This document shows positions 36,645-46,195 of a stretch of DNA of 64,000 bases, one piece after another. Position numbers and translations under genes: made by a program. Numbering within the stretch: the first letter of the stretch is position 1; the number at the start of each line of letters is the position of its first letter. Under the pieces are notes generated by a model. The model made no database searches. It was not told the origin of the DNA and saw only the letters and a list, made by a program, of their open reading frames with translations. Source of the DNA: Eubacteriaceae bacterium CHKCI004 (GTDB lineage Bacteria > Bacillota > Clostridia > Lachnospirales > Lachnospiraceae). The stretch spans positions 33,953-97,952 of the forward strand of contig FCNR01000053.1 in NCBI GenBank assembly GCA_900016875.1, read 5' to 3'.

Positions 36645-36991
36645 TCCGTTTTACACCGGAAGAGTATCGGGAGATTGTGCGTTTGGCGGAGAAGGACGTT
36701 GGAACAAAGAGAAGAAAAACGCAGGAGAAAAATGTCTCCGCGTATATTCGTAAATGTATCTTTGAGCAGAGTAACAATCCGGCAGCCATCCAAAAAGAAC
36801 TGAAAGGGCTGGCCTACCAGGTGCGGAAGATCGGCGTCAACATCAATCAGGTGGCGGCCAAAGTCAACGCCGGTTATGCAACCCCAGTGGATATGGAGAA
36901 CCTGCTCTTCTATCTGAAAAAAGTAGAGGAAGAGTTCCTCCGGCTGGAAAAAAATCTGAAGGAACAAAAATCATGGCCATCACAAAAATAA
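36620..36991 (+). CDS. MobC-like relaxosome protein
   Basis: The protein helps the relaxase at the transfer origin. Its C-terminal part is typical: NVSAYIRKCIFEQ, IQKELKGLAYQVRKIGVNINQVAAKVNAG, ENLLFYLKKVEEE. The family N-terminus (RDRTFLIRFTPEEYREIVRLAEK) is present upstream of GTG 36677, so the real start is probably CTG 36620, which has GGGGTGG six bases before it. It overlaps both neighbours. Confidence 0.75.
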   Translation: MARDRTFLIRFTPEEYREIVRLAEKDVGTKRRKTQEKNVSAYIRKCIFEQSNNPAAIQKELKGLAYQVRKIGVNINQVAAKVNAGYATPVDMENLLFYLKKVEEEFLRLEKNLKEQKSWPSQK

Positions 36992-38364
36992 ACTACATCG
37001 GGACGCCGAAAGGCGGCGGGGCTGCCCATCTGAAAAATGCCATCGCCTATATCCTGAACCCAGATAAAACAGAAGGGGATGTGTGGGTTGGCGGTAACGC
37101 CGGAGATATGCCGGGAGAGGTCTATCAGATTATGATGGATACAAAGCGAGAATGGGACAAAGAAGGCGGCCGACAAGGCTATCATTTTGTCATCTCTTTC
37201 CCGCCGGGGGAAGCCACAGCGGAACAGGCATATGCTGTCATCCGGGATTTCTGTGAGGAATATCTGGGAGAAAACTATGACTATGTGTTTGCCATCCATA
37301 CGGATCAGGCGCATATGCATGGGCACATCATTTTTAATTCGGTAAACCGAATGAGTGGATATAAATATCGGTACGAAAAAAGAGATTGGGAAAAATTTAT
37401 CCAGCCCATCACAGACCGGATCTGTGAACGGTACGACCTACCGCCTCTCACATATGAGAAAAAAGGACGGAGGGAAGGGAAGTCCTATGCGGAACATTAC
37501 GCAGAAAAAGAAGGCCGTCCCACAGAAACGAAGATCATCAAAGCGGATATTGATTATTTTATCAAACGCGCCGTCAGTTGGGATGATCTTGTCGAACAGA
37601 TGCAGATGTGCGGATATGAGATCCGGCAGAAAAAATATGTGACGTACAAAGCGCCAGGCTATGGAAATGGACGCCGGGACTACCGGCTGGGGCCAGGATA
37701 TACAAAGGAAGACATCATAAAAAGGATCGCTCATAAAGAGAAGGAATTAGCTGGAGAGCCACCATTATCTTCACGACTTTCCAGGTCCTATCAGGCGGGG
37801 CTGGAAAAATATCTTGTAGCTCCGTTGTCGTCGTATCAAAAGAAAAAGCTCGGCATTTTTTATCGGGCCGGTCATTATCTTGAGGAGAAAAACCCTTACG
37901 CCATGCGGCAGGCGGATGTCCGGAAAAATGCTATCCATATCGACCGGCTCTACGAAGAGTGCCGGTATATGTTAAAGACCGGGATCAAAAATTCGGATGA
38001 CCTACAAAAGCGTATGACGGAGCTTAAAAAAGAAGAAACAGCGCTCCGGAATAGAAAAAACGCATTGACATCTGTATGTGATAAAGGACTGATGGAAAAA
38101 TATCAGCGATTAAAAAAAGAGATGGATTCCCTCCCTGACTGGGATGACCGCTTTGAATCGTTGCAGGAAGAGATTTCACAGATAGAAGAAAAAATGCCAG
38201 AAGGGTTTTTCTGTGAATATAACAAAGAAAAGCGGTCACTGGAGGAAAGACTGCGGGCGGTCCGCCGGGAAAAACGGATGGTCAATCGGATGATGAAAGA
38301 AGAAATAGAGAAACGAAAGAGATCAACAAAGACAGAGGAGGTGGAGCAGAAGCCGGTAAGATGA
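36973..38364 (+). CDS. Conjugative relaxase (HUH type)
   Basis: The 463-residue relaxase nicks the transfer origin and leads the strand into the recipient. The metal-binding histidine motif is HTDQAHMHGHIIFNSVN near residue 115. The N-terminal nucleophile region is YIGTPKGGGAAHLKNAIAYILN. The C-terminus is a long coiled coil. It overlaps the end of mobC by 19 bases. Confidence 0.92.
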   Translation: MAITKINYIGTPKGGGAAHLKNAIAYILNPDKTEGDVWVGGNAGDMPGEVYQIMMDTKREWDKEGGRQGYHFVISFPPGEATAEQAYAVIRDFCEEYLGENYDYVFAIHTDQAHMHGHIIFNSVNRMSGYKYRYEKRDWEKFIQPITDRICERYDLPPLTYEKKGRREGKSYAEHYAEKEGRPTETKIIKADIDYFIKRAVSWDDLVEQMQMCGYEIRQKKYVTYKAPGYGNGRRDYRLGPGYTKEDIIKRIAHKEKELAGEPPLSSRLSRSYQAGLEKYLVAPLSSYQKKKLGIFYRAGHYLEEKNPYAMRQADVRKNAIHIDRLYEECRYMLKTGIKNSDDLQKRMTELKKEETALRNRKNALTSVCDKGLMEKYQRLKKEMDSLPDWDDRFESLQEEISQIEEKMPEGFFCEYNKEKRSLEERLRAVRREKRMVNRMMKEEIEKRKRSTKTEEVEQKPVR

Positions 38365-38368
38365 CAGT

Positions 38369-38385
38369 GTACTGAATTTCAGTAC
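38369..38385. repeat. 17-bp palindrome, copy 19 (T-centred)
   Basis: Starts four bases after the relaxase stop and ends 17 bases before ATG 38403. Confidence 0.95.
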
Positions 38386-38402
38386 GTCGGCGGAAAAGAT
38401 TT

Positions 38403-39380
38403 ATGGAAAATACAAATAAAAAAGAGAACAGGATGGGAGAAACTGTCCTTGTAGCAGAAGAAAAAAACGGAGAGACACTGGAAAAACTGACGGCTCGGCA
38501 ACACCACCGTGCCATCTTGTCGTGGCTGCGTGTTTCCGGTGAGACCGTGCAGTTTATTGAAAAGATCCCGGACGGCCTGGTCTGTGAGTGTCTGTACCTC
38601 TGTGTGATCGACGGGATGCCGTTTTCTGACCTGCAAAAGATCTGTACTTCATTAGAAGGGAGCAGCCGGGAAAAAGCAGAGACTGTCTTACAGGAACGAC
38701 AGCGCTATCTGCAAAAACTCTATGGAGAGACTTCTGTGATGGGGGCACAGATCGACAAACTGTATCAAGAAGCAAAACAAGTTTTTTTGGAGAGCGAAAA
38801 AATACAGAAATCAGTAGAAAAGCACATGACGTATACCTTAGAGATGCAGAAAACGTTGCTGGAAGAACAAAAGGAATCCAATAAAATTGCACTGTCCAGC
38901 AAAAAGGAGGTCATCCAGGAAAAGGAAAAGCAGATACAAAGGTTGGAGCAGGAAGTAAAATCCCTGCAGGAAACCGAAATTTCCCTCCGGGAAGAAAACC
39001 GGCAGATACGGCAAAAACTTCTGGAACAGGAAACCGAAAAATCGGTTGCTCCTACAGAAAAAGAAGAGACGCTTCTGTATCAGAAAAGAGAAACTTCTGC
39101 CAGCCAAAAGCCAGAAAAAAGGGCTGATGTCCTCAAGGAACAGGCAGAGCCACCACGCCGGAATGGCTTCCGGGCATTTTTCCGGAAGAGCCGGCGGGAA
39201 AAAGAATCCCGGGAATTTATCAAAACATTTTTAAGCGATAAGGAGTACAGCCAGGAACAACGGGAGTATCTGCTCCGGTGTCTGGAAGAAGGGGACAGCG
39301 TTCGGGAAATCCAGCAGTTCGCTTCTCCGAAACTAACGGTGGAGCAGATGGAACGGATGCGCCGGCTGAACAGCCGATAA
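38403..39380 (+). CDS. Coiled-coil mobilisation-associated protein
   Basis: The 325-residue protein has a folded N-terminal part (about 28-85), a coiled coil from 100 to 215 and a basic linker (RRNGFRAFFRKSRREK). A small C-terminal helical domain follows (LSDKEYSQEQREYLLRCLEEGDSVREIQQFA) that looks like a DNA- or protein-binding module. No family recognised. Confidence 0.6.
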   Translation: MENTNKKENRMGETVLVAEEKNGETLEKLTARQHHRAILSWLRVSGETVQFIEKIPDGLVCECLYLCVIDGMPFSDLQKICTSLEGSSREKAETVLQERQRYLQKLYGETSVMGAQIDKLYQEAKQVFLESEKIQKSVEKHMTYTLEMQKTLLEEQKESNKIALSSKKEVIQEKEKQIQRLEQEVKSLQETEISLREENRQIRQKLLEQETEKSVAPTEKEETLLYQKRETSASQKPEKRADVLKEQAEPPRRNGFRAFFRKSRREKESREFIKTFLSDKEYSQEQREYLLRCLEEGDSVREIQQFASPKLTVEQMERMRRLNSR

Positions 39381-39414
39381 CGCATAAGGAAAAGATAGAG
39401 AGGAGGGAACTGGA

Positions 39415-40509
39415 TTGGCAACGGAAACAGAACATGCGCAGATACCGGAATCGAAACCGGTGCGCCCGATCATCCTGTCATCGGGGCATCCGGCTGATAA
39501 GATGCAGGAGCTGATGGAAAAACTGGAGCAGGGGGTGAAAGATGTCTTTAGCAGCAGTCAGTATAAAGAATATCTGACGGTCATGTCAAAATTTTATAAC
39601 TATAGTTTTAACAACGTACTGTTAATCGCCATGCAGAAACCGGACGCCTCTTTGGTGGCCGGTTTCTCTGCGTGGAAAAATCATTTTGGCAGACACGTAA
39701 AAAAAGGGGAAAAAGGAATCAAGATCATGGCTCCTATTTCCCGGAAAGTCAAGGCAGAAGAAAAAAGGGAGGAAGGCTCACAAAATGAGAATACAGGAAA
39801 AGCAGAAGATTCAGAGCAGAAAACAGGGACAAGGAAAATCATCACCGGTTTTAAAGTTGTCTCTGTTTTTGATATCTCCCAGACAGAAGGGAAGGAACTT
39901 CCGGAATATTATGGGGCGGAAGAATTATCCGGGGATGTGGAAGGTTACGCAGATCTCTTTGCGGCAGTCCGGGAGACTTCCCCGGTGCCGGTGGGGTTCG
40001 AGAATATCCCTGGGGAAGCTCATGGCTATTACCACCAGGTAGAAAAGCGCATTGCCCTGCAGGAAGGAATGAGCGAATTGCAGAACATCAAGACGCTGAT
40101 CCATGAGACCGCCCATGCCAGACTGCACGCGATCGACCCGGCAGCCCCGGAAGAAGAACGCGCCGATCAGCCGAATCAGTCTACCAGGGAGGTGCAGGCA
40201 GAGAGCGTCGCCTACGTGGTCTGCCAGCATTACGGGTTGGATACGTCTGATTACTCCTTTGCGTATGTCGCCGGCTGGAGCAGTGGGAAGGAGATGCCGG
40301 AACTTCGGGCATCGTTGGATGTTATACGGAATACGGCAAGGGACACTATAACAGCCATAGACCATCAGTTGTCTCTGCGTCGGGAATACGAAAAGGAAAG
40401 CCCGGAAATGGAGCAAAGGGAAATAAAACAGGAAGAGCCGGAAGCTGGTATATCGAAAGGAAAGCCAGGAGAACCGGAGAAAGGGAAGGAGATGGTACGA
40501 TGCCTGTAA
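39415..40509 (+). CDS. ArdC-like antirestriction protein with metallopeptidase motif
   Basis: The 364-residue protein has an ArdC N-terminal single-strand DNA-binding domain (YLTVMSKFYNYSFNNVLLIAMQKPDASLVAGFSAWKN, HVKKGEKGIKI). An ImmA/IrrE-like zinc peptidase domain follows with HETAHARLH near residue 230. Such proteins protect incoming conjugative DNA from restriction. TTG 39415 is the start, with GAGGAGGGAACTGGA upstream. It overlaps the next gene by ten bases. Confidence 0.87.
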   Translation: MATETEHAQIPESKPVRPIILSSGHPADKMQELMEKLEQGVKDVFSSSQYKEYLTVMSKFYNYSFNNVLLIAMQKPDASLVAGFSAWKNHFGRHVKKGEKGIKIMAPISRKVKAEEKREEGSQNENTGKAEDSEQKTGTRKIITGFKVVSVFDISQTEGKELPEYYGAEELSGDVEGYADLFAAVRETSPVPVGFENIPGEAHGYYHQVEKRIALQEGMSELQNIKTLIHETAHARLHAIDPAAPEEERADQPNQSTREVQAESVAYVVCQHYGLDTSDYSFAYVAGWSSGKEMPELRASLDVIRNTARDTITAIDHQLSLRREYEKESPEMEQREIKQEEPEAGISKGKPGEPEKGKEMVRCL

Positions 40510-40928
40510 ATGGAAAAGAAGAACGGAACGCGGGGGACTGTATCCGTCAGCTCCGGGAAGAAAAAGAGTATGATGTGGACGCAATGGCCGGGCTGCTCCT
40601 GCTGACGCCAAAGCAGCTCACAGCCATGGAATCCGGACGTATCCCGCCCGATGAGATGACATTGGCACTGGCGGGGTATGTGTTTGGTGTTTATCCGGAT
40701 GCACTGGCGTCCGGTAGTATTGTAAAAAGGAAAACCGACACGGAGTTCATGGAGCAGGCAAAACAGATCCTCAGCTATCTGGAAAAGATAAAGGAAAAGA
40801 ACGGCCAGCTCCAGGAATATGATTCCGCTTTACAGAAAGAGCTTGACGTTATGGAGAAGGAAAGGAAACCGGAACAGACACAAGAGAAAGAGAAACGTAC
40901 TGAAATTCAGTACGGGCCAAAATTATAG
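40500..40928 (+). CDS. Small HTH-like protein
   Basis: The 142-residue protein has an N-terminal region like an XRE helix-turn-helix (DCIRQLREEKEYDVDAMAGLLLLTPKQLTAMESGRIPP) and a coiled C-terminus. The last residues, RTEIQY, are encoded by an in-frame palindrome copy. Probably a regulator or relaxosome part. Confidence 0.6.
   Translation: MPVNGKEERNAGDCIRQLREEKEYDVDAMAGLLLLTPKQLTAMESGRIPPDEMTLALAGYVFGVYPDALASGSIVKRKTDTEFMEQAKQILSYLEKIKEKNGQLQEYDSALQKELDVMEKERKPEQTQEKEKRTEIQYGPKL
40897..40913. repeat. 17-bp palindrome, copy 20 (A-centred, inside a gene)
   Basis: Read in frame as RTEIQY at the end of the HTH-like gene, and 26 bases before ATG 40940. Confidence 0.95.
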
Positions 40929-40939
40929 GAGGAAATAGG

Positions 40940-41071
40940 ATGCAATATATCTATGATATGGAAAATGTACAGGAGAGCAAAGAGAAAGGGAAAGCACGGA
41001 TGGACGCTTATAAAGAAGCGATGGAAGCAAAAAAAGCAGAAAAAGAGCAGGAAGAGGGTGAGCAGTCATGA
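40940..41071 (+). CDS. Small charged helical protein
   Basis: The frame encodes 43 residues (MQYIYDMENVQESKEKGKAR...), one charged helix. AGGAGGAAATAGG precedes the ATG, and the stop overlaps the start of the next gene (ATGATG), which supports translation. Confidence 0.55.
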   Translation: MQYIYDMENVQESKEKGKARMDAYKEAMEAKKAEKEQEEGEQS

Positions 41072-42303
41072 TGGGGAAGGAAGAATTTTTTGTTTATATC
41101 AGGGACAATATCCGGGAATATCTTCCGGAATCTTATCAATACGCGGATATCAGTCTGGCGGAAAACGTCAAGCTGAATGATATTCACTTGACAACGCTGC
41201 TTATCCGCCGTCCGGGAGAGACAATGATCCCTGCAATCTACCTGGATAATCTGTATGATGCATACCGCCGGGGAAAACCGGCAGAAGAATGCCTGTCGGA
41301 ACTGGCAGAAGTCCGGGTACAGGCGAATGTTGAAAACGAACGGGAAGAACTGTTTTCAAATATCAGCCGGTATGATGCGGTCAAAGCTCACCTGCAGATC
41401 CGTGCCTGTGATTACGAACAAAACAGAGACCGCCTGCAGGGAAAGCTATATCGGCGGGAAGGGGATTTTGCCCTGACCTACCATATCGAATATGATATGG
41501 GGGAATCGTCTGCGAATTTCCAGGTCACAAACGATATCCTGTCAGTATGGGGTGTGGATGAAGAGACAGTACATCAGGACGCCCTTCTGGCAGATCAAAG
41601 AAGGGAGCCGGTTTTAGTAAACATGGAAGATACGATTTATCTCATGACAGGTCAGCCTGGATACCAAAACCTTCTCTGGAAAGATGGGGCATTGGATTTG
41701 GATAGTGGGATGATCCCCATGTTTATTTTGACGAACAAAAAAATGCATAATGGGGCAGGGATCCTATTTCACGATGGTATGAAAGAGAAGATATCAGAAT
41801 TGATGGGCGGCGACTACTATGTCCTGCCGTCATCTATCCATGAGGTCATCATTGTACCAACGCAGATATCAGTGGCAGAACTGTCGGACATGGTACATAC
41901 CGTTAATCGGGAACATGTGGACGTGGAGGATCGCTTGTCCGATCAGGTACAGTTTTACGACAGCCAGGTCAAAGCCTTGGTAAATGCAGAAAAATGGCTG
42001 GCGGCGCATCAAATCAATATCAATACAGTCAGCCCTGCCCTGCGGGGAATGGTGGCAGTGAGCGCGGCGTCTGCCAGCAGCGTTTACGCTGTTGATAAGG
42101 GCACACTGCCATTTGGGGTCCTGGAAGCATTGAAACAGGAATGTCGGGAGAACAGATTAGAAGCTTATATGGATTTTTCTGATCCGGCCTATGATGCCAT
42201 CTGTCAGAAAAGTATCACAGAGCGGTTTGATATGCGGCCGCAAACAGAAAAAACAAAGAGGGAAGAGTCGAGACGACCGCCAGAACAGGGAAAGAGCCTG
42301 TAA
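41068..42303 (+). CDS. DUF5688-like ICE protein
   Basis: The 411-residue soluble protein resembles the DUF5688 proteins common in Lachnospiraceae elements (FVYIRDNIREYLPESYQYADI, PAIYLDNLYDAYRRGKPAEECL, YYVLPSSIHEVIIVP). Its molecular role is not known. It is translationally coupled to the preceding small gene. Confidence 0.72.
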   Translation: MMGKEEFFVYIRDNIREYLPESYQYADISLAENVKLNDIHLTTLLIRRPGETMIPAIYLDNLYDAYRRGKPAEECLSELAEVRVQANVENEREELFSNISRYDAVKAHLQIRACDYEQNRDRLQGKLYRREGDFALTYHIEYDMGESSANFQVTNDILSVWGVDEETVHQDALLADQRREPVLVNMEDTIYLMTGQPGYQNLLWKDGALDLDSGMIPMFILTNKKMHNGAGILFHDGMKEKISELMGGDYYVLPSSIHEVIIVPTQISVAELSDMVHTVNREHVDVEDRLSDQVQFYDSQVKALVNAEKWLAAHQININTVSPALRGMVAVSAASASSVYAVDKGTLPFGVLEALKQECRENRLEAYMDFSDPAYDAICQKSITERFDMRPQTEKTKREESRRPPEQGKSL

Positions 42304-42317
42304 GGGATACTGCCCGC

Positions 42318-42334
42318 GTATTGAATTTCAGTAC
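42318..42334. repeat. 17-bp palindrome, copy 21 (variant, T-centred)
   Basis: One mismatch (GTATTGAA). Arms extend to CCCGC/GCGGG, giving a 27-bp imperfect palindrome 15 bases after the DUF5688-like gene. Confidence 0.92.
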
Positions 42335-42415
42335 GCGGGTAATATTGCTTAGGTGATATGGGAATCCAGCATAATGATAGACTATGGAGTTTCATAAAAA
42401 CCTACGACAGAAGAT

Positions 42416-42432
42416 GTACTGAATTTCAGTAC
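42416..42432. repeat. 17-bp palindrome, copy 22 (T-centred)
   Basis: Lies inside a larger hairpin whose outer arms are AAAACCT and AGGTTTT, 26 bases before ATG 42459. The rest of 42304-42458 shows nothing else. Confidence 0.95.
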
Positions 42433-42458
42433 AAAGGTTTTTGGAAGGAGGGAACAGA

Positions 42459-43868
42459 ATGGAACGGGAAACCCGCGATGTATTTCTGAGTATCCAGCAG
42501 GCAGCCCGGTGGATGGACCCATTTTTTAAACTGACGACAATGGGAGGTATCATGCTATTGCAGTATTTTGCCCGTCAGGCTACAGAGAAGAAACTCCGGT
42601 CGGGGACAGTGAAAGATTTTTCGGAGTTTATCAGATTGACGGAAGGAAAATACGATATCATGAACATCCCGACGATGGATACGGAGCAGATCACAAAGGA
42701 GCTGCAGGACTTAGGTGTCCGGCATATGGTCTTACCGGATCTCAATAAAGATGACGGGATGCTGCAGGTGGCCGTCTACCAATCGGACAAAGATAAGTTT
42801 GGCGCATGGTACCAAAGGCATATCTTAAATGAGATGAAGGGTGGTGAAAAAGGCATCCGGGACTTGCGAAACCTGACAAATGGCCGGACAAGCATCCTGT
42901 CTTTACCACTGGAAGCAATGAAAGGAGAATGGCAGGATGATTTCAAAGCCATGGGGATCAATTTTGCCACACTACCAGACCTGCGGGTCGGAGATGGACA
43001 GGTACAGGTCATTGTTGCCAATAGCGATCTGCCGCAGGTAGAACATTGGTACAAGCTGATGAAAGATGACTTAGCAAAAGACGGGACAGTTATCGAGGAC
43101 TATAATACGATCAGTATGACAGAATATGCGCAAACCGGTCAGATGACAGAGCAGTCCTATATCAACGGAGCGGATAAAGAATATCAGGAAGCCAACCAGA
43201 AATATGAAGGAAAAGAAAAAGGCGAGGTAGAAAAGGCGGTACAGGAAAATCAGATATTGAAAAATGAGACGGCAGCATCTTTTGAGAGCTATGCCAATGA
43301 CCCGGCGTATCTGCCACTTAGTATCGACCATGAGACATTGGTAGAAAATTCCTCCCGCCATCTGCAGGATTTTTGGGAAAAGGGACAGTTTGCTTGCCGT
43401 GTACCAGGAACGTGGGGCGGCAAAGATAAGGAACGCCTGCTCATCCTTCCATTATCGCAGGTGTTTGTCAGACAGGATGGAGAGTCCTATCTGGCATTTA
43501 TCAAGAAGGATGAGCCGCCGCAGGTCATCGGTGCGGCGACAGGAAAAAAAGCCTGGGGAGACCTGCCGGGGAGTGATTTTGCCAGACAGTATTTTGACAC
43601 AGTCGGAGATGGCGCGCTGCATCTTGACCAGTCGCAAAGTCTGGCGAGAGGGAAGGCTGTCAACCGACAGGGAATGGATATGGAGAGAATGGATATCCGT
43701 CAGCAACAAAAAGCTTCCCCGGTCAGAAAAGACAGCCGGCAGTCGGAAAAAGGGCCGGAATCTGCCAGGGAAAAGACCAAGGGCACATCGGATATCACAG
43801 TCAGATATAAACCGGATCCGGCAAAACGGCCAGAGCATATCATACCGCCGCCAGTATTGAGGCGGTAA
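42459..43868 (+). CDS. PcfB-like (DUF3801) mobilisation protein
   Basis: The 469-residue protein has the DUF3801/PcfB layout (LTTMGGIMLLQYFARQATEKKL, SGTVKDFSEFIRLTEGKYDIMNIP, ELQDLGVRHMVLPDLNKDDG), and the domain occurs twice (again near 130-200). The C-terminus is basic and disordered. It is encoded just before the coupling protein, as in related elements, and probably links relaxosome and coupling protein. ATG 42459 has AAGGAGGGAACAG upstream. Confidence 0.85.
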   Translation: MERETRDVFLSIQQAARWMDPFFKLTTMGGIMLLQYFARQATEKKLRSGTVKDFSEFIRLTEGKYDIMNIPTMDTEQITKELQDLGVRHMVLPDLNKDDGMLQVAVYQSDKDKFGAWYQRHILNEMKGGEKGIRDLRNLTNGRTSILSLPLEAMKGEWQDDFKAMGINFATLPDLRVGDGQVQVIVANSDLPQVEHWYKLMKDDLAKDGTVIEDYNTISMTEYAQTGQMTEQSYINGADKEYQEANQKYEGKEKGEVEKAVQENQILKNETAASFESYANDPAYLPLSIDHETLVENSSRHLQDFWEKGQFACRVPGTWGGKDKERLLILPLSQVFVRQDGESYLAFIKKDEPPQVIGAATGKKAWGDLPGSDFARQYFDTVGDGALHLDQSQSLARGKAVNRQGMDMERMDIRQQQKASPVRKDSRQSEKGPESAREKTKGTSDITVRYKPDPAKRPEHIIPPPVLRR

Positions 43869-43882
43869 GCAGGAGGGAAAAC

Positions 43883-46114
43883 ATGCCTGAAACACAGAAA
43901 AAGAAGACGCCATGGGGAGCTTTGTTTGCCCTCATGGTTGTTTTTTTAGTCTTGTCTTATTTTATCTCTGGTTTATTTGTCATGGATGGAGTGACTGTGC
44001 AGAATTATCAGGACAAGTTATTGTATGTTATCCTGCATCCTCTATACCCATGGTTTAACCAGTATACCCCGGCGGTGATGGGGGTGGGGCTGATTGTGTG
44101 GGTTTTGGTCGTCTCTTACTACATCACCTATCACCGAAACTTCCACCCGGAGGCGGAGCATGGCGTTGCTGATTGGGCGGATTTAAAAAAGGCGTCAAAA
44201 ATACTTTGTGATAAGAAAAACCCGGACAGAAATACCTATGTCAGCCAAAATGTAAAGATTGGGTTTGATGCGTTATCCAACATGAACATGCTCATCATTG
44301 GTGGCTCTGGTTCCGGAAAGACTACTTCGGAGCTGATACCAAATTTATTTCAAGCTAATATGAGTAATATCATCCTCGACATCAAAGGCGACCTGCTAAA
44401 AGAATACGGCGGTTATCTGAAAAGTATTGGTGTGACGGTAAAAGCCTTGAACTTTAAAAATCCGCTGGAATCCCACCGGTATAACCCATTCCGCTATATA
44501 AAAAATTATAGTGACCTAATCGGCATCATTACTAATATTCAACAGTCGGTAAAGCCGCCGGACGCTATGAAAGGAGACCCCTTTTGGGATGATGGAGTTG
44601 CCCTGTATCTACAAGCATTATTTGAATATGAATGGCTTATTTCTCAAAAACAGGGCCGGATAGGGACAATGAATAACATCCTGAAACTGGTCAACATGGA
44701 AACGAAAAAGATTGATGAGGATGGGACAACCGCCCTGCAGCAGGAGATGGATAGCCTGGCGATGGTATATGGGGAAGACTATCCGCCGGTGCGGGATTAC
44801 CGGAAACTGAAGGAGGGAGCGACAGAGACTGTCCGCTCTATTATCATTATGGTAAATGCACAGCTCAAACTGTTTGAATTGCCGGAAATCCGCCGTATCT
44901 TTGAAGATGATGACATTGATATCCCGTCCTTAGGGCTGGGAGTGGACGGCAACCCGGAGAGAAAGACAGCGCTGTTTTTGGTCATGCGCTCCGGGGATAC
45001 ATCTTATAACCTGTTTATTAACATGTTTTACACCCAACTCTTCCGGGTACTCCGGGATATCGCGGATAATGACTGTCCTGGCGGAAAATTGCCAATCCAT
45101 GTCCGATTATGGGCGGATGAATTTTATGCAGGCCCTAAACCGGCAGATTCCGAAATGCTCCTGGGAGAAATCCGGAGCCGGAATATGTCCATGGCGCCGA
45201 TCCTGCAAGACGTAGCGCAAATTAAAACGTTATTTCCTAATGATAAATGGGAGATTTTCTGCGGGAACTGTGCCGTCATGGTTTATCTGGGTTCCGGACC
45301 AGCCGCCCATACCACCCATCAATGGATATCGGATATGCTGGAAGATATGACCATTGACAGCCGGTCGGAGCATTTGGGATATATGTTTAGCTCTAATAAT
45401 AATTCCAATCTGCAGATGCAAAAGGGCGGCATCAAACTTATGACGCCAGGGCAAGTGGCACGGATGCCAAAGGATGACTGTATCCTTTTTGTGGAGGGAT
45501 GGCGTCCGATTTACGATCAGAAAAGATGGCCATTTGCCACAGACGAATTTAAAAAGGCAAAGGAAATAGCCGGAGAACAGGGATATAAAAACCCCGTCCG
45601 CGTAGTTTATAACGAAAAGACGGGACAGTACAAAACGCTGGAAGGGGAAGAAAAACTCCGAATCCTCACCAAAGAGGAATTTGATTTCTACAAAGAAGCA
45701 GAGAAGAACGATGATTCTATCAAGACTTTTGAAATGGATATGCAGCAGTTTTTATACACCAACTGGAACGAAGACCCACGCCCGACGGAGGAAGACCTGC
45801 AGGAGATGATAAAGGATATCGGGAGGAAGGACACGACCGCCATGGAACCGCCGCCGGACGCCTATCCCCTCCTTGATGAGGAAGATTACGAACAGGAACC
45901 GGAAGAAGACGGCCCATGGGATTTGTCCGGCAGTATCTTCGATTGTTTGCTGCGATATGCAGACTTATTGCCACCGGATGAAATCGAGGAGATTATTGGC
46001 GGTATGGAAGACGGGCTTAGTAATCAAGATATCAAGACATACTTTGCATTACATGACGCCGTAAAGATGCGGCAGTACCGCCGGGCACTTGTAGCCGGAA
46101 AAGGAACGTACTGA
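43883..46114 (+). CDS. VirD4/PcfC-type coupling protein
   Basis: The 743-residue hexameric ATPase delivers the relaxase-DNA complex to the channel. Two membrane segments lie near 12-32 and 60-80. Walker A is GGSGSGKTT near residue 140, Walker B is VRLWADEFYAG near 410, and the downstream motif is ILQDVAQIKTLFPNDKWE. The C-terminus is acidic. Its stop codon is palindrome-derived (GTY end). Confidence 0.94.
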   Translation: MPETQKKKTPWGALFALMVVFLVLSYFISGLFVMDGVTVQNYQDKLLYVILHPLYPWFNQYTPAVMGVGLIVWVLVVSYYITYHRNFHPEAEHGVADWADLKKASKILCDKKNPDRNTYVSQNVKIGFDALSNMNMLIIGGSGSGKTTSELIPNLFQANMSNIILDIKGDLLKEYGGYLKSIGVTVKALNFKNPLESHRYNPFRYIKNYSDLIGIITNIQQSVKPPDAMKGDPFWDDGVALYLQALFEYEWLISQKQGRIGTMNNILKLVNMETKKIDEDGTTALQQEMDSLAMVYGEDYPPVRDYRKLKEGATETVRSIIIMVNAQLKLFELPEIRRIFEDDDIDIPSLGLGVDGNPERKTALFLVMRSGDTSYNLFINMFYTQLFRVLRDIADNDCPGGKLPIHVRLWADEFYAGPKPADSEMLLGEIRSRNMSMAPILQDVAQIKTLFPNDKWEIFCGNCAVMVYLGSGPAAHTTHQWISDMLEDMTIDSRSEHLGYMFSSNNNSNLQMQKGGIKLMTPGQVARMPKDDCILFVEGWRPIYDQKRWPFATDEFKKAKEIAGEQGYKNPVRVVYNEKTGQYKTLEGEEKLRILTKEEFDFYKEAEKNDDSIKTFEMDMQQFLYTNWNEDPRPTEEDLQEMIKDIGRKDTTAMEPPPDAYPLLDEEDYEQEPEEDGPWDLSGSIFDCLLRYADLLPPDEIEEIIGGMEDGLSNQDIKTYFALHDAVKMRQYRRALVAGKGTY

Positions 46115-46124
46115 AATTCAGTAC
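46108..46124. repeat. 17-bp palindrome, copy 23 (A-centred)
   Basis: Supplies the stop codon of the coupling-protein gene. Confidence 0.95.
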
Positions 46125-46142
46125 GACTTCCGGTATAAGTAA

Positions 46143-46183
46143 TTACACTGGAGACGTTCTTTGTTTGATTGTCTCCGGTGTAA
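46143..46183 (+). terminator. Hairpin after the coupling-protein gene
   Basis: TTACACTGGAGAC pairs with GTCTCCGGTGTAA (12 of 13 pairs plus a G-T). It would end the transfer transcript and also the convergent small gene at 46196. Confidence 0.6.
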
Positions 46184-46195
46184 TATCATATTTGA

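Noticed and set aside
42204..42395. Minus-strand open frame across palindrome copy 21
   Set aside because: It has no ribosome-binding site and overlaps the end of the DUF5688-like gene antisense.
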